NCBI RefSeq assembly: GCF_022581195.2
Contig: NC_061456.1
Span: 374,501-438,500, forward strand
DNA length: 64,000 nt
Reading direction: 5' to 3'
Source of the DNA: Helicoverpa zea
Lineage: Eukaryota; Arthropoda; Insecta; Lepidoptera; Noctuidae
The notes under the pieces are model-generated. The model saw nothing but the letters and a program-made list of their open reading frames with translations, ran no database searches and had not been told where the DNA came from. The position numbers were made by a program, and so were the translations under genes. Positions 31,786-44,700 of the stretch are shown here, piece after piece. Within the stretch, counting starts at the first letter, position 1. Each line of letters begins with the position of its first letter.

Positions 31786-33709
31786 CTGGCAAACAAATAA
31801 TCTTGTTAGGTAAACTTGTGTGTGTGATGGTAGATAGGTAAATATGACGAATATAATTCTGCTATTAGTTGTGTTGAACACGTTTTGCTAGTAGGGGTTG
31901 ACAATTCTATCACAACATCAAATATCTATCTAGAATAATATGTGTGATTGAATTTTCCTGTAACCTACACTTAATTATAGCTCCGAAAAAATCCTAAATA
32001 CAACAAAAACATAAATACCTACGCTGTTTATCAAAAATCCAGCTCATTCTCCCCAATGCCGTAAGCTTAAACAAGATTATAATAACAAGCAATAATGGAT
32101 TTGTAATATTCAAATTTATTACCGTCGGGCTTCGAGAACAAGGGACCTCTGCAAATGGGCCGGGTAATTTCCTTGTTTGTGCTATACTATGCTAGCCCGC
32201 GGCTCCGGCTAGTTCGCCCGGATCAACTTGTTACTTTAATATTTAATACGGCTTCATTCCGTTGTGAGATTTGTTAAGAGCTATGGTAGATGTTACGTCT
32301 TTATTTGTTGTTAGGGTTACAGTTTATGTTTGAACACGAAAATCTGTAAGGTCTTACTAACATACTCAACTCACACAAGATTGATTTGGTCATAATATAG
32401 ACATGGATGATGAAGCAATTGCCAGTAACTATTTATTAATCGCTACGATAAAGATTATTATAACAGAGTAAGCACACAGTTTCGCAGTTTTTCGGGCACA
32501 TCGCCAAGTGAATTATTCACAAGAAGAGCTGACTGGATATTAATATGACGTGACGGGCTCAGTAAATCCCGCGCCGTCGATAAATACATTTTCGCGCATA
32601 TCTCTCGGCAATTTAATTTAAATTTTAAAATTCAAAAAAGGTCTCAATGAAAAATCATTTACACCTACGTTAATTGATATTTATTAAATATATTTATGCG
32701 TGCTGGAATGTTTGATTGAAAAACAACGATATTTTTTTAAACCGGCCGCAAATGTGAAGTGGTTCAATTTTTTTTTAGGAAAAAGGGAAATGCTGGATTT
32801 ATTATAATGCAAACGAGAAGATATACTAATAAGAAGTGGCATAATCAACATTTTAAAGTAGCCATAGCTATTTTTTAACCTTTTTAAAATATTACTAGAG
32901 ACTTGAAAAAACATTGAATATACTTAAGTCTGCAGTTAACATATAGTACATATACAGGTACATACCTACATATTTCGACAGATAATGATAAAATATGTCA
33001 ATCTGTTTCTCAATTTCACTAATTCTTATGTTATCACCGGAGGCTCAAGTTCAGCGATGCATATTTGTTCGACAATCTTGACTAGAATAATTATAAATGT
33101 GAATGCTTGTGTGACAAATTAAACCAGGGAAGCGATATTAATGAGATTTCCGATGAAAATAATTCTACGAAAGATATTGGATTCCTTTCATCGGGATATT
33201 TGAAGTATTTCCTCTAAGATGCAAGTGAAATCGATGATATTATGCAGTATAGGATGCAATTCCGTATTATTAATTGGGAGCGATTGCTTGCGGCTTTGCG
33301 CAATATAAAGTACACAAATAATGTCACTGCTGAAACAGTTCTTCTTCAATATGAACTTTCAATATATAGTTAGCTACAAGGATATGGCACATAAACAATT
33401 TCTATTTTTAAGTACCTACTAGATAACATCTCTGCCATAGAAGGGTATAAACTAATACCTATTAAACCTTGACACACATTATATCCCTCTATTAATGAAT
33501 CGCAAGAAAATTCGTTCAGTGATTTCGAGATTGATGTGCACATACAGATAAACATAAATACTTTGTATTTACCTAAGTAGAAGTGAATAAAAAAACACAC
33601 CTGCAACCTCTAAATACCGACTCCTAAAGATGTGTCTTAACGATTTGATTCTCTTTCAATGTTTTTAGAAGTTATTTATTTTTTCAAATATGTTAAAAAA
33701 ATCCCTCAC
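31786..33709. other. Intron of the DIP-like gene
   Basis: About 1.9 kb, AT-rich, nothing recognised inside. Confidence 0.6.
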
Positions 33710-33884
33710 CTATAAGAGTTCTCCTCAGTATTGATGGCATACTTCTTGGTGGGCAGCACCATGACGTTGTCATACACCCAGTAGGAGATGGCGCGGGGAT
33801 GCGCCTCCGTGTGGCAGTCCACTGTCACGTCGGTGCCGGCTGGTGCACCCACCAGCTGGTTCGGTACCCAGATCATCGGCGAGA
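33710..33884 (-). CDS. DIP-like gene: Ig3 first half
   Basis: 175 bases, beginning SPMIWVPNQLVGAPAGTDVT, with the first Ig3 cysteine in VDCHTEAHP and the Ig tryptophan in ISYWVYDN; it ends TEENSY. Acceptor GTTCCAG, donor AG|GTGAGG. Confidence 0.95.
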
Positions 33885-35089
33885 CTGGAACAAAGAAGTT
33901 GCTTGAAATCTACTCTGGAGCTGGTGGTTTTAATGTAACATAGGGGAGGTTTGTTGGGGTCCGGCAGTAGATTGGTGCCATTTTTGATATAACAAGGATT
34001 TTTAGTGTTCGACTTGCACTATTTTCGTAAATGATACTATTCAATAATAATAAATCAGTTTGCATAGTAGATAGAGCAAAAATATAGTCCCATTCAATTA
34101 AACTATATTTATTAATCCTACTCATCAAACACATTGAGCTTGTAATGGAACAATTTATATCATCAGCTGCCAGCGACTTAGAATACATCAGAGTATCTGC
34201 ACCAAAACCTTACTTGCAGCGTTTCCGCAAGAATTATTGAGAATCTTATTAATAGGCATAATCCCAAACTTACGAGTAAATCCGTAGAGAATACTTAGAT
34301 AACTTAACCAATAACAATTGGTTTAACAATTAGAAAAAGAATTAACCAAGTTCCGTTCTATCTCAAATCCCAATAGGTTATTTGTACGAGTGCTTGGTAT
34401 GTGCTTTATTTGAAACTTCGTCCTTTTAATAAATCTAAAGTTGGATATTACTTTGGGTTTTAACTGCAGTTCAAGTTTTCGATAATCTTCGTTATATTTT
34501 AAAGCTATAAGTGAAAAAAAATTGCATTAATATATTTGGTGTAGTGTTTTGAATATTATCGTTATGTAAACTAAATTTGACAGTCAAAGTCCACAAAGTT
34601 TTCTATCAAGTTTATTCAAAATATCATCTTCACAATCCGTCGTTATTTCTGCAAGATATTCCTAAACTTTCTTTTAAATATTGTATCATCCGAGCACTCT
34701 AAAAGTGATTTATTTAAAAGAATATCAAAGTAAAGAGTTAAAATGACAAGAATAATACGGTGAACATTAAAATTCCTAGTATAAAGTTTTATTGTGGCAC
34801 CCCTCGCCCCTCACTCTCGCCGCGAGATCACTCTTGCCGTCACAGTTCTAGTGTTTTGTGCAAACAGATCTAATCTAAGTGTTGTTTTAACTTATGCTTG
34901 TCTGCTCTATGCGTTTTGTGATGGTTTATCAAATTTTTTATAGGATGAACTTTTGGTAATCAGTTATTAAAACAATTTATCTTTGAATCTTAAACAAACA
35001 ATGAATTTTTACATTTGTTCAAGATTGTGAGCAAGACTTCTAAAAATTTTAATGCCAACTTTTCACAATTAAATCTCGTAGTTGATGTA
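33885..35089. other. Intron sequence, no feature seen
   Basis: AT-rich part of the 7.7-kb intron, ending at the left target duplication of the foldback element. A minus-strand frame at 33910-34188 has no support. Confidence 0.5.
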
Positions 35090-35097
35090 CTTTTGAA

Positions 35098-35750
35098 GTT
35101 AGCGTCAGGACCGCCGTCACAACTCTCCGATCTTCTCGAAATACATATAGGGAGTTGCTACCTAATTGCTACCAGCTACCATTAGTTGCTACCAATTGCT
35201 ACCCTCGTGGTTTTGAAGATATTTAGCATAAAAAGGTGACAGCCATTCGGAAAATTTCATTTAATAGGTAACATTTATAAACATACCTAATCAAAAATGA
35301 TGTTCAAAGAAGGCGGCTTGCTTTAGATCACTTTTTGGCCGCATTTATATCAGCTGTCGGATTATAATAGATAGCGCCTACGTCAAAAGTACTCATTTGT
35401 ATTAACTGACAGCTTGCTAATTTAATTTGGCAAGGCGCAAAAACTCATTTTTTTAATATCTTTTTATCCAGGGAATCGTTGTGGCCCAAAATTTAATTCT
35501 GAATGGTAGCAATTAGGTAGCAACTCTGGGTGAAAAAAAAACTCAATACTTTTGCGCCGTTTCTTAACACTGGGAAAAGTGACAGCCATCCTGATATCAG
35601 AATGGCTGTCACCTTTGGATGCTAAATATCTTCAAAACCACGAGGGTAGCAATTGGTAGCAACTAATGATAGCTGGTAGCAATTAGGTAGCAACTCTCTA
35701 TATGTATTTCGAGAGGATCGGAGAGTTGTGACGGCGGTCCTGACGCTAAC
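35098..35750. mobile_element. Foldback MITE, 653 bp, with 151-bp arms and 8-bp target duplication
   Basis: Arms 35098-35248 and 35600-35750 are inverted copies with only about seven mismatches, starting GTTAGCGTCAGGACCGCCGT. CTTTTGAA flanks both sides (35090-35097 and 35751-35758). Arms contain repeated GTTGCTACC / ATTGCTACC words, and near the right arm there is a second small hairpin, GTGACAGCCAT to ATGGCTGTCAC at 35579-35613. An 8-bp duplication is used by hAT, P and Merlin-type elements, but the termini fit none that I know. No transposase is encoded. Confidence 0.88.
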
Positions 35751-35758
35751 CTTTTGAA

Positions 35759-38716
35759 CAGGATATTTACCATGGTACACCAAATGCAACAAATTGGATT
35801 TAGATAGCTTTACCTACATAAACCCCCATAACTGTAATATTATAACGTGACATTTTGAACATAATCTATCGGCGATAAGGTCCGTCGTGTCTCCAACACA
35901 GTGTGAACGTGCATGCTTTGATTCTGATGGATAGATACACGACAGACGCTGCAGACTGCAGGTTAGGAGATACCGGTGTACGAACCAGGGAGGTACGTTA
36001 GTATACTGCTTATATACATGTGTAAATTGATGAATTAATATGTTAGAGAAACTTCTAATTCTTCTAGGTTTTATTACCTACTTTTGTAGTAGTGGATCAG
36101 CCAAATGACATATTTGGATAAATCTATTGTATAATTACAGGGTAATCTCAACACCAGACCAGTTTAAATTGCATCATGAAAAACAAATTCTTCATGACAT
36201 AGTAAATCATGATTACAACTCTCAAGCCTACTTAAAATATTAATAAATCCAAAGGCTAACAGAAAAAAATAATTCCGACAAAAATAAAGCTATCTACTAG
36301 TATTTCACAAAGTGTATTTCACAGAGACGCTGCTAGCCGAAGGCTGTGCTAAGATAATTTGACTTAAACGCTTTCGGAACGGACAAATGGCATCCGTGAA
36401 GCAGATTACACAAATATAAATTTCGTATCAAAATCTTCCACCTAGTTGTAAGTTTTAATCCAGCTAAAATGTTACTAAGTTGTATCGAGCGCGAACTATG
36501 ATAAAGTTATTGGGAGCAATGTTGAAAATGAGAACAGTGTTAGAATTAAATTACGTCTTCGAAGATTAGTTGTCTAGAAGAATATATTTTTTAAGAAAGT
36601 AGACTAAGTGGTAAGACTTCTTATTTTATTTTCGACTCAAATTCATCAGATAGTAAACTAAACACATATGTCAGTACTAGCCACATAATTTCAGATAATT
36701 TCCAAACCATTTTAGCGTATAAATTCCACTAGCATTGAAGCGTATACAAACACTGATAACATCATAGATTATCAGACAACAATGCAGTAAGATTGCCTGC
36801 AGGGCCGCATTGATAGGCCGTCAGCAACAAAAGGCCTGCAACGTAGGCAGCATGAAGATATTACCTGCCTATGATGTTCGGCTCGTGTAAACAGGCTCCA
36901 GTGATTAGTAGCTGCTGGCAGATGAACTCAATTGCGAGAAACGGACTAATGCGTACCCGGGACATGGTGTAATTACTCGTATGCCTGTAGCTTAGGAGAC
37001 TCACTACTGGAAGATGTTCATTTGAAGTGAGTGACGGTTCTTAAAGTTTTCAATTGAGATTGGGAGGAGGTGTTGGTGTGTGATAAAATAAGCTACTGTC
37101 CTGGAAGCTATGTACTGTAGTGCAATGCACTTTTGAAATAATAATTAATGAAAATGGCACAGAATGAAATGCTAATGCGAAACAGATTCCCAGTTACACA
37201 AGTTGTTTCCTCAAAACAAACAAGCCTGTAATGTACCCTATAAGTTATCAATTGAAGCAGCACTACTCGCGCTGCAAGTACATACAAACTTGAAGGAAGC
37301 AATTTATAAACTTTCAATAATGATGGATCGGCCCGAAGTTTGCCGAGCGCGCCCGAACACCGCCCGACGATTTTTCACATAACGCCCAGATAATAAAATC
37401 CACACTTTGAAAACGTAATTCACTACGCTCGAGTTTATGGTGGCAATTTTCGCGAAGTATAATACTCGCTTCAGTAATACACTTTAATATTCTACGACGT
37501 TTTAAAATATTTATAAAGTTTGCGATTTTTTATGTTCCAACGACTTCATTACCACGTTCTGTGTTGACTGGCTGCGACAATAAATTAACACTGGATTTAT
37601 GTAGATGTTACTTTTCATACATTTTACATCAAGTAAATGTATCTCATAAAATTACGACTAAAGAGTTTCCTATAATGTTAAACTTTATTTATTTCTAGAA
37701 CTAGAACGTTTTATGAAAATATAGATATTCATTCATGCTATGTATGTATCGCTCATGTTTTATGCGAAGTGAGCGGAATTTTAAACGATATCAACTTGAG
37801 AAGGTATTTCCAAGTTGTGAAGAGCGTTAGATATTCTGTCTGGAAATTGTCATACTGTAACAAAATTTCTTCAAGAGAAATATTGTATTTTTCGAAATTC
37901 AATTTATTTTACAGCATATTTTATTTTGCTGTTTCATGCATATTGACGATTCACTTATTCCTCTGACCGTTAAAATTTTTCACAGAAATTAACTGTCACA
38001 CGTTACCGTCCTTTCATAACCAGATACGTGAAAAAACTCGCCCCATTACACGTACATCGGACTAAATATTTAAACAAAAATTTATTAAGCCGCTTTTACA
38101 ATCATCGAAAAATAACTCTTTTTTCTTTTCGCGTTTCAAAAGCGATTAATCGCAAACTACATTTCATTTCGCAAACATTTCAAAGGCTTTTCTTGAGCAG
38201 ATGGATCTGCAGGCACAATCATGTCAGAGCGTGCACCGCGAAAAAATATTATCTTTCAATTATTGCGGAACATCGTCGTCTATTTAGTCAGCCGCAATTT
38301 GTTATAAGAATTGAAAATAAAGGGGAACCACGCTCCGAATTCCCATTGAATCTTAAGATTTCTCTCTTTTATTCATTTTAAACATCGAATGAAGGATTTT
38401 TTATTCTTAAAATCTTTTTCAGCTTAAAGAAAATGTCGTAGACGATGAAAAACGTGGAATAACATAGTGAATGCGAGACATAAAACTAGTGATAAAATAT
38501 GCAGTGATATAAAGAAATAGGTCATGTGTGCAGTGTATCAGGAGGCGTGCGGCCATTCTTACCCGGTCGCCCGGAAGACGTCCCTTTTGAGCGTAGGCTC
38601 ATCTTGGAAGCTCATGCATTATTACTGAGCGAAACTACTGCACATTGTTATACCTATAATAATATTTTGCTTAAATTGAACAACGTGAATTATACTAAAA
38701 TAGGATAGTAGGACTT
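35759..38716. other. Intron sequence, no feature seen
   Basis: About 3 kb of mostly AT-rich sequence. A GC-richer patch near 36790-36960 has no coding frame of note. The frames at 37769 and 38028 are unsupported. Confidence 0.45.
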
Positions 38717-38733
38717 CGATCCATAATGATTGT

Positions 38734-39018
38734 CATCATCCTCCGAGCCTTTTTCCCTAACTATGTTGGGGTCGGCTTCCAGTCTAACCGGATTCAGCTG
38801 AGTACCAGTGCTTTACAAGAAGCGACTGCCTATCTGACCTCCTCAACCCAGTTACCCGGGCAACCCGATACCCCTTGGTTAGACTGGTGTCAGACTTACT
38901 GGCTTCTGACTACCCGTAACGACTGCCAAGGATGTTCAATGACAGCCGGGACCTACAGTTTAACGTGCCATCCGAAACACAGTCATTGGTATCTAAGATA
39001 TACTTATCCATACGATTA
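38734..39018 (-). mobile_element. SINE, 5'-truncated copy, with 17-bp target duplication
   Basis: Nearly the same as the body of the SINE at 51698-52093 but lacking the tRNA-like head. CGATCCATAATGATTGT is present at 38717-38733 and 39019-39035, a perfect 17-bp target duplication. The minus strand ends in GATGATG. The 100-residue plus-strand frame across it is found in both copies because it is a repeat, not because it is a gene. Confidence 0.9.
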
Positions 39019-39035
39019 CGATCCATAATGATTGT

Positions 39036-39871
39036 GTGATTGATTAATTACACGCAACTGTGCATTTGGGATTTTATTAGTACTATAACCACAAAGGAAT
39101 GATGATACCATAAAATCGGTATTCAACAACTCAAACGAATATAGTTTTTGTCAGTTTGTCTGTCTGTGGATGAATAAATTCAGACAGATGTTTTCCTGGA
39201 ATATCAGGCTTAGAAGAAGTTTACGTGTTCAAAAATCCTGCCATAGTTTTTATCTGACTCTCATATTCGAATATTGACTTTTGATACAAAAGTGCATTAC
39301 TGGGTATCTGTCTCAGGGGATATTAAAACAATGAATACCGGAGTTCCGCGAAGATTGATGGTAAAACTTTGTTGTGTAGTCGTAAGAAACGTTCATACAC
39401 TTCTTTGTAACTAACTTCAAAATAACAATAATCAACTTTTACATAATATTTATTTTATGGGAAGAAGATACTTAAATGGATTCTGGGAGAAGCATTGGAT
39501 ATAAAAGAATAAGATTTAATCCTTGGAAAAAAACTTAATTGAAATACTTTTACTTTGTGTCTTGTTTATTAACGTAACAAGTTATTCATTTAATTAAAAA
39601 AGAATTGCCCAAAAGTCAGTGAACTAAAACTATAGCTACTACCTATTTTATTTTCCAACAATTCAAAGACTAGGTACAACCAAGTAGATCAAGCTAGTCT
39701 AGGTTGTCGTGAAGAGTGCAAGGCAGTGATGTCGCCTGACAGAACCTGAACTGCAGCCAAGAGTTTACACAGGTTTATGTTTATGTAGATTAAGGAAAAT
39801 GAATCAATATAGAAAACATGACTTTACGGCCTGATTGATAGGAACAGAAACAAGAGAATTACTTATGGAAC
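39036..39871. other. Intron sequence, no feature seen
   Basis: AT-rich, no gene or repeat with clear ends. Confidence 0.45.
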
Positions 39872-40045
39872 TTCCATACTAATATTATAAAGCTGAAGTT
39901 TTTTTTTTTGTTTGAAAGTGCTTATTTCAGAAACATATCGACCTTTTTCAGTGTTAGATAGCTCATTTATCGTTGAATACTTTATATCTGGATGCGTGAT
40001 ATACCTTCTGAAATGCGGATGAAACGGCTTGCAGGAACTGGTGAC
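39872..40045 (+). mobile_element. Helitron-like non-autonomous element (Lep1 type), partial
   Basis: The sequence CCATACTAATATTATAAAGC followed by a T/GTTTG stretch and TTCAGTGTTAGATAGCTCAT matches, from memory, the consensus of lepidopteran Lep1-like Helitrons. I did not identify the 3' hairpin and CTRR end, so the right border is approximate. Confidence 0.55.
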
Positions 40046-41622
40046 CCTTAACATAGACACTAGACAGATTTCATCATAGCAAGCGCATAAATCACAAGCT
40101 CCCACATATCTGCATCAATATCGTCCAAATCAAGGCAGTTTGCGTTCGCTCAAACAATCCAGTCAGGTCTCGTAACGATAATGCATTGAAATCTTCGCAA
40201 TTGGGAGCCATCTCAGCCCTGCTGCCGGCTGGCCGAAATCAATAACGACATAACAATACAGTGAGTATGTAATGCGTCTATAGTACGTGAGCTTATGAAG
40301 GATTAGACAAACATTTCTTACATATACTTAGGCATTTGTTTTTGTAACTGTATTTCTGTGGGCTGTTTTATTCCTCTTGGAATAAGTGGTTACCTCAAGT
40401 TCGATTCCCGGACAAATAAGTGCCAATGTTACTTTTGTTAGTCATCAACATGATTGCATTTTCTAAGTGCATCTTGAATACTGACTGATTAAAGGGGAGG
40501 TTTTCCTCACCTTGAGAAAAACTTGACTTTGAAGTCGCAAATCCGCCTTGAGCAAGGCATGGTGATCAACGTTCATTCGTTTTTTTTTTTGTAGAAGGTC
40601 TATACCCCGATCCGGGAGGATATACTTTATTCTACCTAAGCGTAACAACAGTGACGTCATAACCAGCAATCCAGTCCACATTGTCACCGCTGCAAATTCG
40701 CTCAGTCCATAATGGAAAACGAGCAAGAAGCTGTAATCTAGTAATACGCCAGTGTACGTGAGACAATTGTGGATTACGGCGAATCCCCAGTGATTTTACA
40801 CGCAATTGCTCCGATTGAATCCGACTGAACAATATCTTGTGCTGGACAATCAACCAGAACTGGCCATGTTATGGTCTAATTCTTCCAGTTACTCGATATT
40901 GATTGCTATTGCTAATCCGCTGTAACCTACTCGACCACTGGGTAGTTATTTTTCCAAAAGTATGTATCTGGATAAAACTAAAAGTGAAATTATTTAAAAT
41001 TTTGACTCCCATTTTTCTTGGGTAATTTCTTAAAATGCCAACATCAAATAAAAGCTAGTAACGTTGCTGTTCTAAATAAATTACTCGGTGGGTCTATACT
41101 GATTACCGTAGCTGATTTTCGAAATTAAACAGATGTGAGAATAACGGCTTAAACTGTTTTGAGAATAATACTCGGTTCACGTGGTTTATATCTGACAACG
41201 ACGTGGTTCACGGACCGCAGAAAGCTTAACTTTGTCATGATTTACATACTCTGCCTTGCAGCTGTTACCGAGTAGTCGAGTCAACATAACATCACTCGGA
41301 GAAAACACTTTAGTCATAGTTATCCATACTACCATAGCTGAAGATTAGGTACTTATGCAACACACTCGCTCACATGAGTTAAGTAAAATTTCTTTTATAG
41401 GTAAAAATATATGTACATAACAATATTACAAGCGCTTTCATGTCAGCGACTTTTCTACTCGGATTTTTTACGTACGTTGTAGGTATATCAAGCGACAAAA
41501 AACCGATCTCACGGTTTCACGTGTCATCATTTGATCCAGTTTCAATTTTCAATAATTGTTTGTTCGAGCTAAAAATTCACCAGTATGAAAACGATATTAA
41601 TATTTAATTAAGTAAAACTCAC
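40046..41622. other. Intron sequence with one SINE-like remnant
   Basis: A GTTCGATTCCCGG at 40400-40412 resembles the B box of a tRNA-derived SINE, but no A box or tail was found. A T-run at 40580-40591 is present. Otherwise nothing. Confidence 0.35.
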
Positions 41623-41751
41623 ATTCAACATCAACAATGATTCTCTTGGAGACGGAAGGCGGCACCGCGTTGGTGGCGATGCACAGGTACGCCCCCATCT
41701 CCGTGCGGCTGATGCGTTGTAGGCTCAGCGTGTCGCCTTCATACACCGTCA
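41623..41751 (-). CDS. DIP-like gene: Ig2 second half
   Basis: 129 bases reading TVYEGDTLSLQRISRTEMGA and on through YLCIATNAVPPSVSKRI, with the second Ig2 cysteine in YLC. Acceptor GTTCTAG, donor GTGAGT. Joins the Ig3 exon in phase to give VEFSPM. Confidence 0.95.
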
Positions 41752-44700
41752 CTAGAACAAAGAGTACTGTTAGATGAGGTTGTAAGAGACACTGAGTATA
41801 GTTGGAAAACATGTCGGATTCCTTGGATGATTTTTGTGAACCTTTTATAATTTAGTCTGACAAAGGTGAGCTAGTTTTGAAATAGAAAGTTGAGTTATTT
41901 GTTATCTTTACTATTAGCCTATCGATTGGATCAAAATAAGAACATTACTACTACTACTTAAACAAAATGGGAGCTTCATTATACCTTAAAAGCATAAAAA
42001 GGTAGTCTATCCGTTATGCCACTTTTTCAAGTTGCACATATAATTCCAAACCAATTTGCTGCAAACGTTGTGTCCTAAAGTGAAAAGTTCAGCGATTTCT
42101 ATAATTAAGTCTCATTGAAGTTACCTTACAATCAATATACACACACACAAGAATTGAAAATTAAGAAATAGCTTTATTATACACTGATGACTAACGGACC
42201 GATCATTTTCCAGGTCATGACTAAAGCGACCTTCCTCATCAGCCCTCCCAAACTAGCAAAATTGAGGTCATTTAAAACAATCTAGAGGTGGAGGTATAAA
42301 AATTAAAAATTCGTGGCTCGTAGCGGCCGGGTCGGCGGCCATCAAGTGGCCAAATGAGTTTGCCTCTATTTACAATTACGTACCCGTGCACCTCGCAATG
42401 AATGTAATGAGAGAACGCTCTCCGCTCGCTACTTGAATACATTAAGCAATTAGTGCTTCACCCTGCACCCTCTACTTGTTTTTAATGTTTATTTTATTGT
42501 TTACATTGTTTATTATACAGCCGGTTAGGTTTGGCAATCAGCTGGCGCGCTATTTAGTTCCAACTGTTCAGGCTCGTGTTAATGGTCACAATAAAAATGC
42601 GATATTGAATAATCTGCTCTGTTTGTGATTAGTTTATTTGTCGATTATATTGTTGCTGGAAAGTGATTGGAATATCCAATTGAATCATATTATTATTGTT
42701 CAATTTGTATATAAATCAGGCCGTACATAATCAATTTGAAATACTAATTATGCTAAAGTGCCATTCAAAATGTACAAGTCCCTAACACAAAGCGCTTCTA
42801 AAGCGGAGCGTTTAGCACATAAATAATTGAGAAACAATGTCACAGCTCCACAAAATTAAAATTGAGCTCGTCTAGTCACCCTTTCATTATACAACGAGCT
42901 AGAGTAGTTAACTAAGTGAGACGATTACAGCTTGCTCAGCCAGATGACAGCTGTTCCCTCCTTTTACTTTTATATTCCAATCTAGGAGGCAAAAATGAAC
43001 TTACATTTTCTTAAATTGCAATGCATTTTAGAATTTTAAAAAGATTCTGGAGCTAAAAATGTTGTTTCTTCTTTCCCATTTGCTACATTATTGAGGCAAG
43101 GAGTAAAGTACAGCCGCCGCCGAGTTCCGCGCTTCACTCTTCAGCGTCAAATCTAAATGTTTTCAGAAAAAACTTGGCATAACAAGTTTTATTCATCAGC
43201 GCGGGGTACTCGAGTCCTCGCATTCAGCGCGAGTAGAAAGGGTACACCGCGACCGCATTAATTCAAACAAAAGATTAACACGTATAGAATCGAATACAGG
43301 AGTTTTTCGATGGTGGCAGTAATTAAAACATCCGTCGGGACAAACATACATGGGAATGACAGCAGGGGAGAGGGTCACACACAATTAGCGACGAGGACCT
43401 CTCCACACCACACGTTAATTTTACTCTGTACAAGGAAATCGCTCTTGAAATTAAACTCAATTTTTGGACGCCTTTGTCGGCGCGCGTCGGGTACTCTCAA
43501 CCGGTTTAATTTGGTGGCACAACTCAGCTTTTCCGTGCCTTAATTATATATAAAGAGGTTTTTTCTTTCTTGAAATTAGGCTTAATCCTGAAGTGGGGCC
43601 ATGTTAGACGCGGGGTAAAGATGGCGCGAAGTGGTTTTGTTATCATAACTGCAGCGTGGTAGCACGGGTGTACTCGAGTGTACGTAATTGGGTGTTGTGT
43701 TTATGGCACAGAAAGAGAAGAGCTCGTGTTCTGTTTTTTTTTTTTTAATTAAACTCGTAGTGCAATGAGCTTTCGAGTAAGTACCTGTTTGTGCCAGATT
43801 ACGATATAGTTTTAGTTTTTTAGTCATCTGGGAACTGGGCGGGAGAAAGAACGAGTAATCTTCGTGATCAACTCCAAGGAAGATACCTAGATTTAGTAAA
43901 CTATATTTAGCAGTGTGGTTTTGCCGATCACCATTATAACAAAATCATCTTTTTACAAAGCATTTTTGACTAATATATTACGTCATAACCCATTTCATAA
44001 CTGCCACTACACGATAAAGTTCCAAAATATAAAATAAAAGACCATCTGTAGATAGTAATAAAAGCTAGCAAGGTCCACGGATGCTGGCTCCACTTTATTC
44101 TCTATTAGTTAATGGTTCGGGAACGTTGCAATAGTATTAGCTACACGGCCATCGCCGGCCATTACAGCCGCATTAGGAAATGCAAACAAAACCAACTTTA
44201 TGGGAAAAGGGGAGGAAACAATTGCATAAGTAGCGATAAAACGCCAAATGTTGGTGCGGTATGGCCGTAATGATTTCCTTAGTGGAATCAGAATTCTGAT
44301 CGAATTCCGCGAAGGGAAACTAACATGGCTTGGGGTACTAATAGGCGGCATTAGCATACATAATGCTCCTATACAATAAGGGGTTAAAGCTGCACTCAAA
44401 AATCTTGCTGAAGTTATTTCCCATAGGAAATATCCTACTAGCTTTAACTAGCGGTTTCACATGTATCCCGTAAGAACTGCTCTTCGCACCCTGTTAAAAA
44501 GGAGCCTCTAGCATAGCCTTCTTCGATAAATCTATGCAACTGTTTAGTTGTTCCGGAGAGAGTCTTAAGCCTTTTAGTAATACATAGTTTAGACAAAAAG
44601 CAACACTTTTGTAAATTAATCCGTGTCAAGACCCAAATCAGCCAATAGCAAACCAACTCCAATTTCTATTAAAGCTGGCAAAATTTTTATTCGGACTTTA

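Noticed and set aside
38726..39028. 100-codon plus-strand frame, repeated at 51646-51972
   Set aside because: Both copies lie inside the same SINE family with target duplications; the similarity is due to the repeat, and the SINE reads on the other strand.
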